From: CAVWDI01 sp963753725
Lineage (GTDB): Bacteria; Chloroflexota; Anaerolineae; Anaerolineales; UBA4823
Assembly: GCA_963753725.1 (NCBI GenBank)
Contig: CAVWDI010000006.1
Span: forward strand, 186,001-250,000
Reading direction: 5' to 3'
DNA: 64,000 bases
Positions 1-8,502 of this stretch are shown in pieces (position 1 is the first letter of the stretch; the number at the start of each line of letters is the position of its first letter). Made by a program: the position numbers and the translations under genes. Below the pieces are notes generated by a model. That model saw only the letters and a program-made list of their open reading frames with translations. It was not told where the DNA came from and searched no databases.

Positions 1-1181
1 GCGTCATCGTTGTTGAACACGATCCGGCTTTGATGCACGCCGCCGACCATCTGATCGATATGGGTCCAGGATCGGGGTCGGCAGGAGGTTTGGTCGTGGG
101 AAAGGGCAGCCCGGATCAGGTCGCTGCCATGGATACCATCACAGGAAAATGGCTGCGTGATGGGCACATGAGCATTGATAAGAAGCATGAAGGGCAGCCG
201 GCTGATTGGATGGTAATGCGCGGCGCGCGTGCAAACAACCTGCAAGGGGAGGACATACACATCCCGCTGGGTATGCTGGTGGGTGTGTGTGGGGTATCGG
301 GTTCCGGAAAGAGCAGTCTGCTGGTGGATACATTGGGGCGTGCCCTGTCACCTAAAAAGATCACCACATCAGTTGCTTACGAACCACTCGAACCAGGAGA
401 ATTTGAAGCAATCCAGAATGCACCCGAATGCACATTGATCGTCGACCAGGTCAAGGCTGGTATCCGCAGCCCGGGGAATTATCTGGGAGTGATCAAGTCC
501 CTGACAGAACTGTACACAAAAAGTGAAGCGGCAGCTGCGTTAGGAATGGATGCAAAAACTTTTGGACGCCGGTGTTCAGCCTGCAAAGGCCGCGGGTACA
601 CACGCATCGACATGGCTTTCCTGCCGGACGTGCGCGAGACTTGCGAGATCTGCCGCGGCACCGGTCACCAGGTCGAAGTCTGGGAAGTAAAGCTGGAAGG
701 TATTGCTCTTCCTGACTTATTTGCATATACCTTCGACCAGGTTATGGATTTATTCGGGGATATTGAAACAATTGGGAGACCATTAAAAGCCGCCCAGGAA
801 GTGGGCTTGGGGTACCTGGCGCTGCGGCAGCCCTGGTACAGCCTCTCCGGGGGAGAAGCGCAGCGCTTGAAGATTGCAGCCGAGTTGTGCCGGAAATCAA
901 ATGCTGGGACACTCTACATCCTAGATGAGCCGACCGTTGGACAGCATATGCAGGATGTGCAGCGGTTGATAGGTGTGCTGCAGCGTCTGGTCCTGGAAGG
1001 TCACAGTGTGTTAGTGATCGAACACCACCCGCACCTGCTGGCAGCATGTGATTGGCTGATTGAACTTGGCCCGGGAGGCGGTCCTGAGGGCGGTAGAGTG
1101 GTCGCAAAGGGGATGCCACACCTTGTGGCAGATGGTGACACACCTATTGCAATGTATTTACGGGAGGTTTTAGGCATATGA
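1..1181 (+). CDS. UvrA-like excinuclease ABC-ATPase, 5'-truncated by window edge
   Basis: The reading frame is open from base 3, so the gene begins before the window. The first visible codons, VIVVEHDPALMHAADHL, are the Walker B/H-loop end of the first ABC domain, and a complete second ABC domain follows. Visible motifs are Walker A GVSGSGKSS (near 290-315), a CxxC-x(n)-CxxC zinc module (CSACKGRG ... CEICRGTG, near 570-665), the signature LSGGEAQRLKIAAEL (near 843) and Walker B LYILDEPTVGQH (near 912). UvrA binds damaged DNA in nucleotide excision repair. This copy is divergent: the usual DEPTTGLH reads DEPTVGQH, and the segment between Walker A and the zinc module is shortened and unlike canonical UvrA. 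A UvrA paralog (UvrA2 or drug-resistance type) is more likely than the housekeeping enzyme. Its stop overlaps the next start. Confidence 0.85.
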   Translation, partial: VIVVEHDPALMHAADHLIDMGPGSGSAGGLVVGKGSPDQVAAMDTITGKWLRDGHMSIDKKHEGQPADWMVMRGARANNLQGEDIHIPLGMLVGVCGVSGSGKSSLLVDTLGRALSPKKITTSVAYEPLEPGEFEAIQNAPECTLIVDQVKAGIRSPGNYLGVIKSLTELYTKSEAAAALGMDAKTFGRRCSACKGRGYTRIDMAFLPDVRETCEICRGTGHQVEVWEVKLEGIALPDLFAYTFDQVMDLFGDIETIGRPLKAAQEVGLGYLALRQPWYSLSGGEAQRLKIAAELCRKSNAGTLYILDEPTVGQHMQDVQRLIGVLQRLVLEGHSVLVIEHHPHLLAACDWLIELGPGGGPEGGRVVAKGMPHLVADGDTPIAMYLREVLGI

Positions 1182-2212
1182 CCTGGCTGCCGCTACTGCT
1201 GGCTGATCCATCACCATGTTTACGCTGGCTGGTCCTGCGTGACCTGCTAGGACGGTCAAATGATGATCCTGAAATTCTGGAACTTGGCGCGCTGCGCTCG
1301 AAAGATGCACTGGTGTCTGAGTTATTAACCAACCAGAAAGCAGACGGCGCCTGGAGCGCAGGTGTTGATCTTGGCCTGGGCGGAGGGGATGATGTGCGCG
1401 TAACCGCTCTGGTTCTAAAACGCCTGGCTTTCTGCGGTTTTACTAAGGATATCCCTGTGGTCGAGCGGGGAGCGGAATATTTATTTTCGCAGCAGGCGCC
1501 GAATGGTTCCTGGCCGCTGCAAAAGATGCAGGGCGGCGAGACAAGCAGGGATACCTATGATATGGTACCGTTGCAAACTGCCATACCGCTGTCGAGCCTG
1601 GCTATGTGCGGTTATGCATTAGATGCACGCGCTGAAAGGGGATATGAATGGCTGATTTCCAAGCGGCTGAAGGATGGAGCCTGGCCGACAGGCACCTCAT
1701 CCGGGGTATATGGTTATGTGGCGGGTTACAGACGTTTGGCGCATTCACGCTGGGGCTGCCGTTCGAACACCACCGGCAGTTTAGTGAGTCTATCTCTGCA
1801 TCCAACGTTAAAGAACGGACTGGAAGCAAACAGAGCATTGGATATGCTGCTCGCTCAAGAACGGTTCGAGAGCAGCAGTTTGGGATTTGAGGCTGCCCGA
1901 CTGGTTGGGGCTGAGAAGATGCGCGGTTTTTTCACCCATTACGCGCACAACGATCCGGCCTTATTACTGGCATTGTCCTGCAGAATTGGAGCGACCAGAC
2001 AGGATGACCGTGTGGATGAATTAGTGTGCTTCGTACTTGGAACCCAGGGAATGTATGGATTGTGGGATTATAAAAACAAACCGGGCGCTTCCTGCTGGGT
2101 GACATTTGATTTACTGAGGACCTTATCGCACTTGGAGGCAGAGGGAGATTGGATCAGTCTCGAGCCGCGCACCCCGCTCCGACCTTATCCTGATATTCAA
2201 AAAAGGTATTAG
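1178..2212 (+). CDS. Prenyltransferase/squalene-cyclase-fold (alpha/alpha barrel) protein
   Basis: This 344-aa protein starts at an ATG that overlaps the UvrA-like stop (ATGA), so the two are probably translationally coupled. It has repeated QW-type motifs typical of terpene-cyclase and prenyltransferase alpha/alpha barrels: QKADGAWS, QAPNGSWPL and RLKDGAWPTG, plus a late GTQGMYGLWDY. It is only about half the length of squalene-hopene cyclase and I see no DxDD catalytic motif, so it is probably a single-barrel protein rather than a full cyclase. There is no signal peptide or membrane segment, so it should be cytosolic. The fold assignment is from motifs; the substrate is unknown. Coupling to a DNA-repair-type ATPase is unusual. 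Confidence 0.7.
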   Translation: MTWLPLLLADPSPCLRWLVLRDLLGRSNDDPEILELGALRSKDALVSELLTNQKADGAWSAGVDLGLGGGDDVRVTALVLKRLAFCGFTKDIPVVERGAEYLFSQQAPNGSWPLQKMQGGETSRDTYDMVPLQTAIPLSSLAMCGYALDARAERGYEWLISKRLKDGAWPTGTSSGVYGYVAGYRRLAHSRWGCRSNTTGSLVSLSLHPTLKNGLEANRALDMLLAQERFESSSLGFEAARLVGAEKMRGFFTHYAHNDPALLLALSCRIGATRQDDRVDELVCFVLGTQGMYGLWDYKNKPGASCWVTFDLLRTLSHLEAEGDWISLEPRTPLRPYPDIQKRY

Positions 2213-2540
2213 GGATTGATAACCGGATTTTCTATTCCTTAATATATCCATAAAAGATTCTAATCCGGAAAATTCCCCATCAAGCCCATTATCCAGCGCA
2301 TACATTTATGTCCAATTTCCAGGAACATCAGCGGACAGCCGCCGGCGATGACGGTAATCCTCGATAAATCTGATGTTAAACAATAAAAAGTGAGAGCGGC
2401 GGAACGTTTTTTTGCACATTTCTTTAACCTTATTTATTTCAGGCGTTAATATATCCTTTTAGCACCTTTCAGTTATACTATAGGGAGAAATTTCTGAATT
2501 TGAACATGTATAAAGCACAATTATCCGGAGGATTTAAAAG
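2213..2540 (+). promoter_or_regulatory. Intergenic region with candidate promoter for the lipoprotein gene
   Basis: This 328-bp stretch has no convincing gene. Two weak promoter candidates precede the lipoprotein gene: TTGCAC at 2412-2417 with TATTTC 17 bp later, and a good -10 TATACT at 2474-2479 without a clear -35. A GGAGG ribosome site lies just before the ATG at 2541. No tRNA, repeat or strong terminator hairpin was recognised. Confidence 0.35.
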
Positions 2541-3152
2541 ATGAACACGTCCAGGCAACTATATATCATTATTCTCTTAATCTTGTTCTCCGTATTGTTG
2601 ATGGGATGCGACACGGTCATGGAGCGCGTTATCCCACCGCCCACAAATACGTCAACCCCTTCGCCGACACCAACTTTATCCCCAACCTTTACCGTGTTGC
2701 CAACGCTAACATTTACACCCCCGCCTCCAGTCCAACCCAGTCCGACGGTTACGTTCTTCCCGACCGCCACTTTTGCGACTGGACCAACAAGCTCACCTAC
2801 TACTACAACAGTGCCCACTGATTACGTAGGCATGATCAGACCGATCGCCAGCGCAAAATTCAGAGGCAACTTCCCTGGTGGAAAGATCACATTTTCCACA
2901 AACGCGGAGGCTGACCGGGTGGGAGGGCTGACGATTACTTTCAAGTGCTGGGGAGACAATTACACGCTCAACCTGTCGAGAACCAGTATGAAGATTTCTA
3001 ATTCGAGTTTTACTTACGGCATGGAAGGCGTTTACGTGCAGGGCACATTTACTTCCTCCACCACCTCAAAAGGCGTGTTTAATTACGAGTTGGAAAAAGG
3101 GGGCAAGACCTGTTCCTACAGCTACCAGGGGTGGACCGCCGATATGAGGTAA
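2541..3152 (+). CDS. Putative secreted lipoprotein with Thr/Pro-rich linker
   Basis: The 203-aa protein begins with a lipoprotein signal peptide: Lys/Arg-poor N-region, a hydrophobic stretch over residues 8-22 and a lipobox LLMGC, giving Cys near residue 23 as the lipidated residue. A low-complexity Thr/Pro/Ser linker (residues about 30-90) is followed by a globular C-terminal domain of about 110 residues with a beta-rich look and two cysteines (FKCWGDN, KTCSYSY). The start is supported by GGAGG 8-9 bases upstream. The next gene starts 7 bases after the stop, so the two are probably cotranscribed. No family was recognised; an exported surface or sensing protein is an inference. Confidence 0.7.
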   Translation: MNTSRQLYIIILLILFSVLLMGCDTVMERVIPPPTNTSTPSPTPTLSPTFTVLPTLTFTPPPPVQPSPTVTFFPTATFATGPTSSPTTTTVPTDYVGMIRPIASAKFRGNFPGGKITFSTNAEADRVGGLTITFKCWGDNYTLNLSRTSMKISNSSFTYGMEGVYVQGTFTSSTTSKGVFNYELEKGGKTCSYSYQGWTADMR

Positions 3153-3159
3153 ACCGATA

Positions 3160-4737
3160 ATGGCTACAATCCCCGGCGGTCTCAAAGATATACTGCGCAT
3201 AGCAGTAGAAGTACCAGTTCAATGGATTACAGGTGAGACCGCTTCGGAAATTCCGATTAATTGGTTTACTTATTCAATTGAAGATATAACTGAGGGGGAT
3301 GTGCTGCTGGCGCAGGCAAAGGACTGCACCATGCAGTTATTGAACCTGGTTGGAAAAAACCGCGCAGCAGGTGTGCTGCTAATCGGTAAAACTGCGCCAT
3401 CACTAAATTGGGAAAAATATTCATTTCCTATTCTATTAATTTCTTCTGACGAGGATATTAAGACGTTTACACGCGACCTGCAGAGCGCAGTGCTCAACCA
3501 GCAGGCAGCTGTAATGCAGCGCGATCTGCGGGTGCACGCTCAGCTTTCTGAACTGGTTGCGCAGGGGGCAGGGCTGGATGGCCTGGCGCGCGCCATGGGA
3601 GATATTTCAGGATGCGGGGTACTGGTACAGGATAAGCGTGCCAATATCCTGGCACAGCAGGGATCGGGGACGCTTCGCGGTATCTGGGAAGTGATCCTGG
3701 AGCATTTGGGCGCTCTGAACAGCCTGCCGGAATCGCTGCTGGACCGCAAACGGGCTGGCGTTCAATCCGGGACGGTTACTCAATCTATCCCCGGAGAACT
3801 TTTCCGGTTGGTAAACCCGATCACGGTCAGTTCCGTCGTGCGCGGCTATCTCTCCCTGGTTGGAACACAAGCAGAGTTGGACCCGCTGGCTCATATTGTG
3901 GTTGATCAGGGCGCGATAGTATGTGCGATTGAGATGGCTCGCAAAAAAGCCATCCGTGAAACGGAAAAACGACTCAAAGGAGATTTATTAACTGCCCTGC
4001 TGGGAGAAAATATTTCACCGCGTGACGCTGAACTTTGGGTGGAGACCATGGGGTTGGATTTGGATCTGGCGCACGTGGCGCTGCGTTTCATGTGGGATGG
4101 TGAAGAGCAGCCCTCACGCCGCCGGCTGGAAACGCTGGTGAATGGGGAAATATCAAGCAGCGCTGCGAAAGCGATCGTAAATCCTTTGGGGTTGGAAGTA
4201 GTCTGCTTTTACCAAATAGAGGCTGATACTGGACGGCCTGAACGAGCTTTTGAATTGGGGCGTTCGGTCATCGACCAGGGGAAGGAGGAATATCCAGACG
4301 TTAAAATTCGCTGCGGTGTCGGCTCTTCCGTTAACGAATTGAGTGAATGGCGCGATTCTTTCCGCCAGGCAGGCCAGGCGCTGGCGATGGCGCGCCGCTT
4401 TGGGGGCATAAAACCGCTCTATTTTCCGGATCTTTCCGTCTACCGCTTGCTGATGCAGATCGAACATAACCCTGAATTGATCACATTTCAAGAGGAAACC
4501 CTCGGTCCTTTGACTGCTCACGAGAACTGCCCGGAAATGGTGCGCACGCTGAGCGCCTATTTCGAACACAACGGCAATATATCCAAGACCGCCGAATCCC
4601 TGTTTATCCACCGCAATACCCTGCTTTACCGCCTGGAACGTATCGCCTCAATCCTTGACCTGGACCTTGAGAATCCGGAGAATCGGCTTGCCATACAGCT
4701 TGCACTGCGAATTCAACAGATGAAAGGCTTGTGTTGA
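3160..4737 (+). CDS. PucR/CdaR-family transcriptional regulator
   Basis: This 525-aa protein has the three-part layout of the family. An N-terminal PucR-type sensor domain (residues about 8-120) is followed by a central GGDEF-like domain (about 280-400) and a C-terminal PucR helix-turn-helix (about 460-520) with the diagnostic run NGNISKTAESLFIHRNTLLY. Family members control purine, amino acid or sugar-acid metabolism and often sit next to their targets. The gene lies just upstream of the ilv-leu operon on the same strand, and a perfect palindrome begins 8 bases after its stop (4745-4765), a plausible operator. Regulation of the ilv operon by this protein is an inference from position. Confidence 0.85.
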   Translation: MATIPGGLKDILRIAVEVPVQWITGETASEIPINWFTYSIEDITEGDVLLAQAKDCTMQLLNLVGKNRAAGVLLIGKTAPSLNWEKYSFPILLISSDEDIKTFTRDLQSAVLNQQAAVMQRDLRVHAQLSELVAQGAGLDGLARAMGDISGCGVLVQDKRANILAQQGSGTLRGIWEVILEHLGALNSLPESLLDRKRAGVQSGTVTQSIPGELFRLVNPITVSSVVRGYLSLVGTQAELDPLAHIVVDQGAIVCAIEMARKKAIRETEKRLKGDLLTALLGENISPRDAELWVETMGLDLDLAHVALRFMWDGEEQPSRRRLETLVNGEISSSAAKAIVNPLGLEVVCFYQIEADTGRPERAFELGRSVIDQGKEEYPDVKIRCGVGSSVNELSEWRDSFRQAGQALAMARRFGGIKPLYFPDLSVYRLLMQIEHNPELITFQEETLGPLTAHENCPEMVRTLSAYFEHNGNISKTAESLFIHRNTLLYRLERIASILDLDLENPENRLAIQLALRIQQMKGLC

Positions 4738-4744
4738 GGGGCTG

Positions 4745-4765
4745 ATTTGTGCAATTTGCACAAAT
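4745..4765. promoter_or_regulatory. Perfect 10-bp inverted repeat, candidate operator
   Basis: The arms ATTTGTGCAA and TTGCACAAAT are exact reverse complements around a single T. The element begins 8 bases after the PucR-family stop codon and about 310 bp before ilvD. No T-run follows, so it does not look like a terminator. An AT-rich TATATT sits at 4774-4779. Odd-length symmetric sites like this suit dimeric repressors. Binding by the neighbouring PucR-type protein is a guess. Confidence 0.55.
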
Positions 4766-4858
4766 ATGGGGGCTATATTTTGTAGGATTTTCCAATGGTA
4801 TGCTTCAGACAAGGTGGTAAACTTAGGACCAATTAACCAACAGGTACAATAAATTCTG

Positions 4859-4966
4859 ATGATAATTTCACTCCTGCTCGGCATCCTGATTAGCCTTTTA
4901 GTTCTCATTCTGGGACTTGAGAACCCGCCACGCGTATGGGCAGCCAGATTGATCCGCAGGGAGTGA
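4859..4966 (+). CDS. Branched-chain-rich leader peptide (candidate ilv operon attenuator peptide)
   Basis: A 35-codon ORF begins at ATG 4859 and ends at TGA 4964-4966. Its first 20 residues read MIISLLLGILISLLVLILGL, so 15 of 20 are Leu, Ile or Val. The tail has PP, a Trp-Ala-Ala segment and basic residues. It lies between the PucR-type gene and ilvD and is followed 26 bases later by a terminator hairpin, as in the ilvL leader of the enterobacterial ilv operon. The ribosome site is weak: AGG at 4842-4844, 14 bases upstream. The alternative is a small single-span membrane protein, since the sequence also fits one helix plus a basic tail. Confidence 0.55.
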   Translation: MIISLLLGILISLLVLILGLENPPRVWAARLIRRE

Positions 4967-5020
4967 CCGGGAAAATTGAATAGAAATGTTGAAGGGCTGC
5001 CCAAAAAGGCAGCCCTTTTT
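4937..5020 (+). promoter_or_regulatory. ilvD leader: Candidate transcription attenuator: antiterminator plus terminator upstream of ilvD
   Basis: The terminator arms AGGGCTGCC (4993-5001) and GGCAGCCCT (5008-5016) enclose a short A-rich loop and run into a T tract. Upstream, inside the leader ORF, TGGGCAGCC at 4937-4945 is perfectly complementary over 9 bases to GGCTGCCCA at 4995-5003, which is most of the terminator's 5' arm. The two pairings exclude each other. A ribosome stalled on the Leu/Ile/Val codons (about 4862-4920) would leave 4937-4945 free to form the antiterminator. I found no strong helix between the stall region and 4937-4945. The mechanism is inferred. Confidence 0.55.
4991..5020 (+). 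terminator. Intrinsic terminator upstream of ilvD
   Basis: A 9-bp GC-rich perfect stem with a 6-base loop is followed by five T (5016-5020). It ends about 58 bases before the ilvD start. It could simply terminate pucR transcription, but the leader ORF and complementary segment before it favour an attenuator. Confidence 0.8.
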
Positions 5021-5077
5021 ATATTAATAACGAGTAAAGATACGGAATAAAACAAAGTTAAATATCAAAGGATAATT

Positions 5078-6742
5078 ATGCGCTCAGATCAGATCAAAAA
5101 GGGTTTCGAACGAGCACCCCACAGGTCGCTTTTGAAAGCCACCGGTGTGAAGGATGCCGATTTTGAAAAACCATTTATTGCCATCGTCAATTCTTACGTC
5201 GATATCGTCCCTGGACATGTGCACCTGAGAGAGTTTGGGCAGATTGTGAAGGATGCAGTCCGTGCAGCTGGAGGCGTGCCGTTTGAATTTAACACCATTG
5301 GGGTGGATGATGGGATCGCCATGGGGCACGCAGGAATGAAGTTCAGCCTGCCGTCGCGTGAGCTGATCGCCGACAGCGTGGAGACCATGATCCAGGCTCA
5401 CCAGTTTGACGCGATGGTGTGTATACCCAACTGTGACAAAATTGTTCCGGGGATGATCATGGCTGCCCTGCGGGTAGATATCCCAGCCATCTTTGTATCT
5501 GGCGGTCCAATGGCGGCCGGTGTAACGCCTGAAGGGGAAACGATTGACCTGGTCAGCGTATTCGAAGGTGTTGGGGCGTTCAAAGCTGGCAAGATCGACG
5601 CGGCTCGTTTGAAGCAGTTAGAGGATTACGGGTGTCCGGGATGCGGTTCCTGTTCCGGTCTTTTCACCGCCAACTCGATGAACTGTCTTATGGAGGTGCT
5701 CGGGCTGGCGCTTCCATTTAACGGCACAGCGCTGGCGTTAACTGATGAGCGGGAGGAACTAGCCAGACGCGCCGCCGGTAGAATTCTGGATTTGATTGAA
5801 ATGGATATCACCCCGCGAAAATTGATCACCCAGGAAACAATCGATGATGCCTTTGCGCTGGAGATGGCCATGGGCGGCAGCACCAACACAGTCCTGCATA
5901 CCCTGGCGTTTGCTCACGAGGCGGGTGTTGATTATCCCCTCGAGCGGATCAATGCGGTGGCTGACAGGGTGCCTTACTTATGTAAGGTCAGTCCCTCCGG
6001 AAAATGGCACATGGAAGATGTGCATCGGGCTGGCGGCATCCCCGCCATTTTGAATGAAATTGGCAGCGATGGCAGCACACTGCATATGGACCGCATGACT
6101 GTGAGCGGAGTAACGCTGGCAGAATCGATAGCGGGCGAAAAAATTAAGGATAACGATGTGATCCGTCCGCGGGATGACCCGCATTCAAAAGTGGGTGGGC
6201 TTGCCATCCTGTTTGGAAACCTGGCTCCGGAAGGCGCGGTTATCAAGACCGGTGGTGTGATCCCTGCCATGCGCCAATTTTCCGGACCTGCACGCATCTA
6301 TGAAGGGCATGACGAGGCCATGCAGGGCATACTGGACGGCCAGGTTCAACCCGGTGATGTGGTGGTTGTGCGCTACGAAGGACCAGGTGGAGGTCCCGGT
6401 ATGCAGGAGATGCTTTCCCCGACCTCAGCGATTATGGGTATGGGTTTAGGCGAGAAGGTTGCCCTGATCACGGATGGGCGCTTTTCAGGCGGAACACGCG
6501 GCGCGTGCATAGGACATATCAGCCCCGAGGCTTCGGCGCGCGGGCCGATTGCAGCATTGCAGGATGGAGATGTGATCGAGATAGATGTAAACGCTCGAAG
6601 TCTGAATGTAAAGCTCAGAGAGACAGAAATAACAGAACGCATCGCTGCCTTACCGGATTATGAACCCAGGAGTGATTCTTCCTGGTTGCGAAGGTATGCC
6701 CGTATGGTGACCAGCGCCAGCCAGGGTGCGGTTTTAGTTTAG
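5078..6742 (+). CDS. ilvD: Dihydroxy-acid dehydratase
   Basis: IlvD dehydrates 2,3-dihydroxy-isovalerate and 2,3-dihydroxy-3-methylvalerate to the 2-oxo acids, a shared step to Val, Leu and Ile. The 554-aa length is normal. Iron-sulfur ligand regions are visible: IPNCDKIVPGM near residue 121 and GCPGCGSCSGLFTANSMNC near residue 190. The substrate segments MAMGGSTNTVLHTLAFA and DGRFSGGTRG are also present. The start is supported by AAAGGA 6-7 bases upstream. It is the first gene of the ilv-leu operon and lies directly behind the candidate attenuator. The protein is cytosolic and oxygen-sensitive if the cluster is of the 4Fe-4S type. Confidence 0.97.
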   Translation: MRSDQIKKGFERAPHRSLLKATGVKDADFEKPFIAIVNSYVDIVPGHVHLREFGQIVKDAVRAAGGVPFEFNTIGVDDGIAMGHAGMKFSLPSRELIADSVETMIQAHQFDAMVCIPNCDKIVPGMIMAALRVDIPAIFVSGGPMAAGVTPEGETIDLVSVFEGVGAFKAGKIDAARLKQLEDYGCPGCGSCSGLFTANSMNCLMEVLGLALPFNGTALALTDEREELARRAAGRILDLIEMDITPRKLITQETIDDAFALEMAMGGSTNTVLHTLAFAHEAGVDYPLERINAVADRVPYLCKVSPSGKWHMEDVHRAGGIPAILNEIGSDGSTLHMDRMTVSGVTLAESIAGEKIKDNDVIRPRDDPHSKVGGLAILFGNLAPEGAVIKTGGVIPAMRQFSGPARIYEGHDEAMQGILDGQVQPGDVVVVRYEGPGGGPGMQEMLSPTSAIMGMGLGEKVALITDGRFSGGTRGACIGHISPEASARGPIAALQDGDVIEIDVNARSLNVKLRETEITERIAALPDYEPRSDSSWLRRYARMVTSASQGAVLV

Positions 6743-6782
6743 AAATTATCCGCTTTTATAAAAATTGGATCAGGAGGAGAAT

Positions 6783-8499
6783 ATGCGAAAATCTGGAGCT
6801 GAAATTTTTTGGGAGTGTATGGTTCGCGAAGGTGTGGACCTGGTCTTCGGGATTCCCGGAGGCGCGATTATGCCGGTGTACGATGCAATGCTCAACCACC
6901 CGGTTCGCCACGTATTGGTACGGCACGAGCAGGGCGCTGCTCACATGGCGGATGGATATGCCCGTACCTCCGGTAAGGTTGGCGTCGCAATGGCGACCTC
7001 CGGACCGGGAGCGACCAATCTGGTGACTGGTATCGCAACCGCCATGATGGATTCATCCCCCATTGTCTGCGTTACTGGACAGGTACCGATCAATCTGGTA
7101 GGAGGCGATGCATTCCAGGAAGTGGATGTCACCGGTATCACGCTGCCCGTGACCAAACACAATTACCTGGTGGCAAGCGCAGGTGAGGTTGCCCAGGTCG
7201 TGCGGGAGGCATTTTATATCGCCCGCAGCGGTCGTCCCGGACCGGTATTGATCGATTTCTGTAAAAATGCTCAGGTTGAAGAGGTGGAATTCGAATACCC
7301 GGAGGATTTAGCTTTACCGGGATACAAACCCCCCGATCACGCCCCAAAAGTTGATATGCAGCGAGCGGTTGAATTGATCGAATCAGCGGAGCGGCCGGTG
7401 ATCTTGGCTGGACACGGCGTGTTAATGTCGGGAGCGATGGAGGAACTTAAGATGTATGCGGTCAAGACCCAGACCCCTGTGGCGATGACGCTGCTCGGGT
7501 TGGGGGCGCTGCCGGCATCAGATTCAATGAGCCTGAATATGATGGGAATGCATGGTGAAGCTTATACCAATCAAGCCATCCAGGAAGCCGATCTGCTGCT
7601 TGCATTTGGCATGCGTTTCGATGACCGCGTGACTGGTAATCTGCGCAGTTATGCTCCAGGAGCGCGCAAGATCCACATTGATATCGATCCTTCAGAAGTA
7701 CACAAGAATGTGGATGCGGACGTGGCCCTGATTGGTGATCTAAAAACCGTATTAACGGATCTAATCCCCATGGTTGATGAATACGACCACAATGAATGGC
7801 TGGCTCAGATCGCAGAGTGGCGCCGGGAGAGCAATGAACGCGATATTGTTTTCTGGCCGAAGGATGACAGGCTGTACACAGCCAAGGTGATCAATGACAT
7901 ATGGAAGGAGACCGGCGGGGATGCAATCGTTGCCACAGGTGTGGGTCAGCACCAGATGTGGGCCGCTCAATATTACCGGCTCGAACAACCTTACCGTCTG
8001 ATTACATCAGGCGGCGCCGGGACAATGGGATTTCGGGCTCCCGTCCGGGATTGGCGCATGGTTTGCGCATCCAGACCGGGAAATTTGGATTATTGATGGG
8101 GATGGCAGTTTTCAGATGACCCAGGCAGAGCTGTCCACAGCTGTCAATGAGGGCGCAAATGTAAAAATTGCCATTATGAACAATAATTTTTTGGGAATGG
8201 TACGACAGTGGCAGGAGTTTTTCTTCGAAAGCCGTTATGCCGGCACGCCACTCAACAATCCAGATTTTACAAAAATAGCTGGAGCGCATGGAATTCCGGC
8301 AAAATGTATCACCAGGCCAGACGAAATATCAGGCGCGCTCCAATTCGCCCATGAGACGCCTGGACCGGTCCTGCTCGAGTTTAAAGTTGAACAAGAAGAA
8401 GCTGTATACCCGATGGTACCTACTGGAGCAGCGCTGCACGAAATGATCCGGCGGCCAAACCGCACCACTCAGGCGGTCGGGGAATTAATGGAGGAATGA
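6783..8499 (+). CDS. ilvB: Acetolactate synthase large subunit, frameshifted near 8031
   Basis: IlvB is the thiamin-diphosphate enzyme that makes acetolactate or acetohydroxybutyrate. The ATG at 6783 follows AGGAGG. The ThDP glutamate region (LVRHEQGAAHMADGYAR) and the central FAD/ROK-like domain are intact. After SGGAGTMGF the frame breaks: the expected GLPSGIGAWFAHPDREIW and IIDGDGSFQMTQAE are encoded in another frame. One extra T in TTT at 8031-8033 explains it, and removing it gives a continuous 571-aa protein of normal length. The downstream part contains the ThDP/Mg region (GDGSF ... NNNFLGMVRQWQ). A sequencing error is more likely than a real lesion. The small subunit starts 4 bases after the stop. 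Confidence 0.9.
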
Positions 8500-8502
8500 A
8501 AA

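Noticed and set aside
2534..2818. Minus-strand Val/Gly-rich ORF
   Set aside because: It is the reverse complement of the Thr/Pro-rich linker of the lipoprotein gene, which has a lipobox and ribosome site; no independent evidence.
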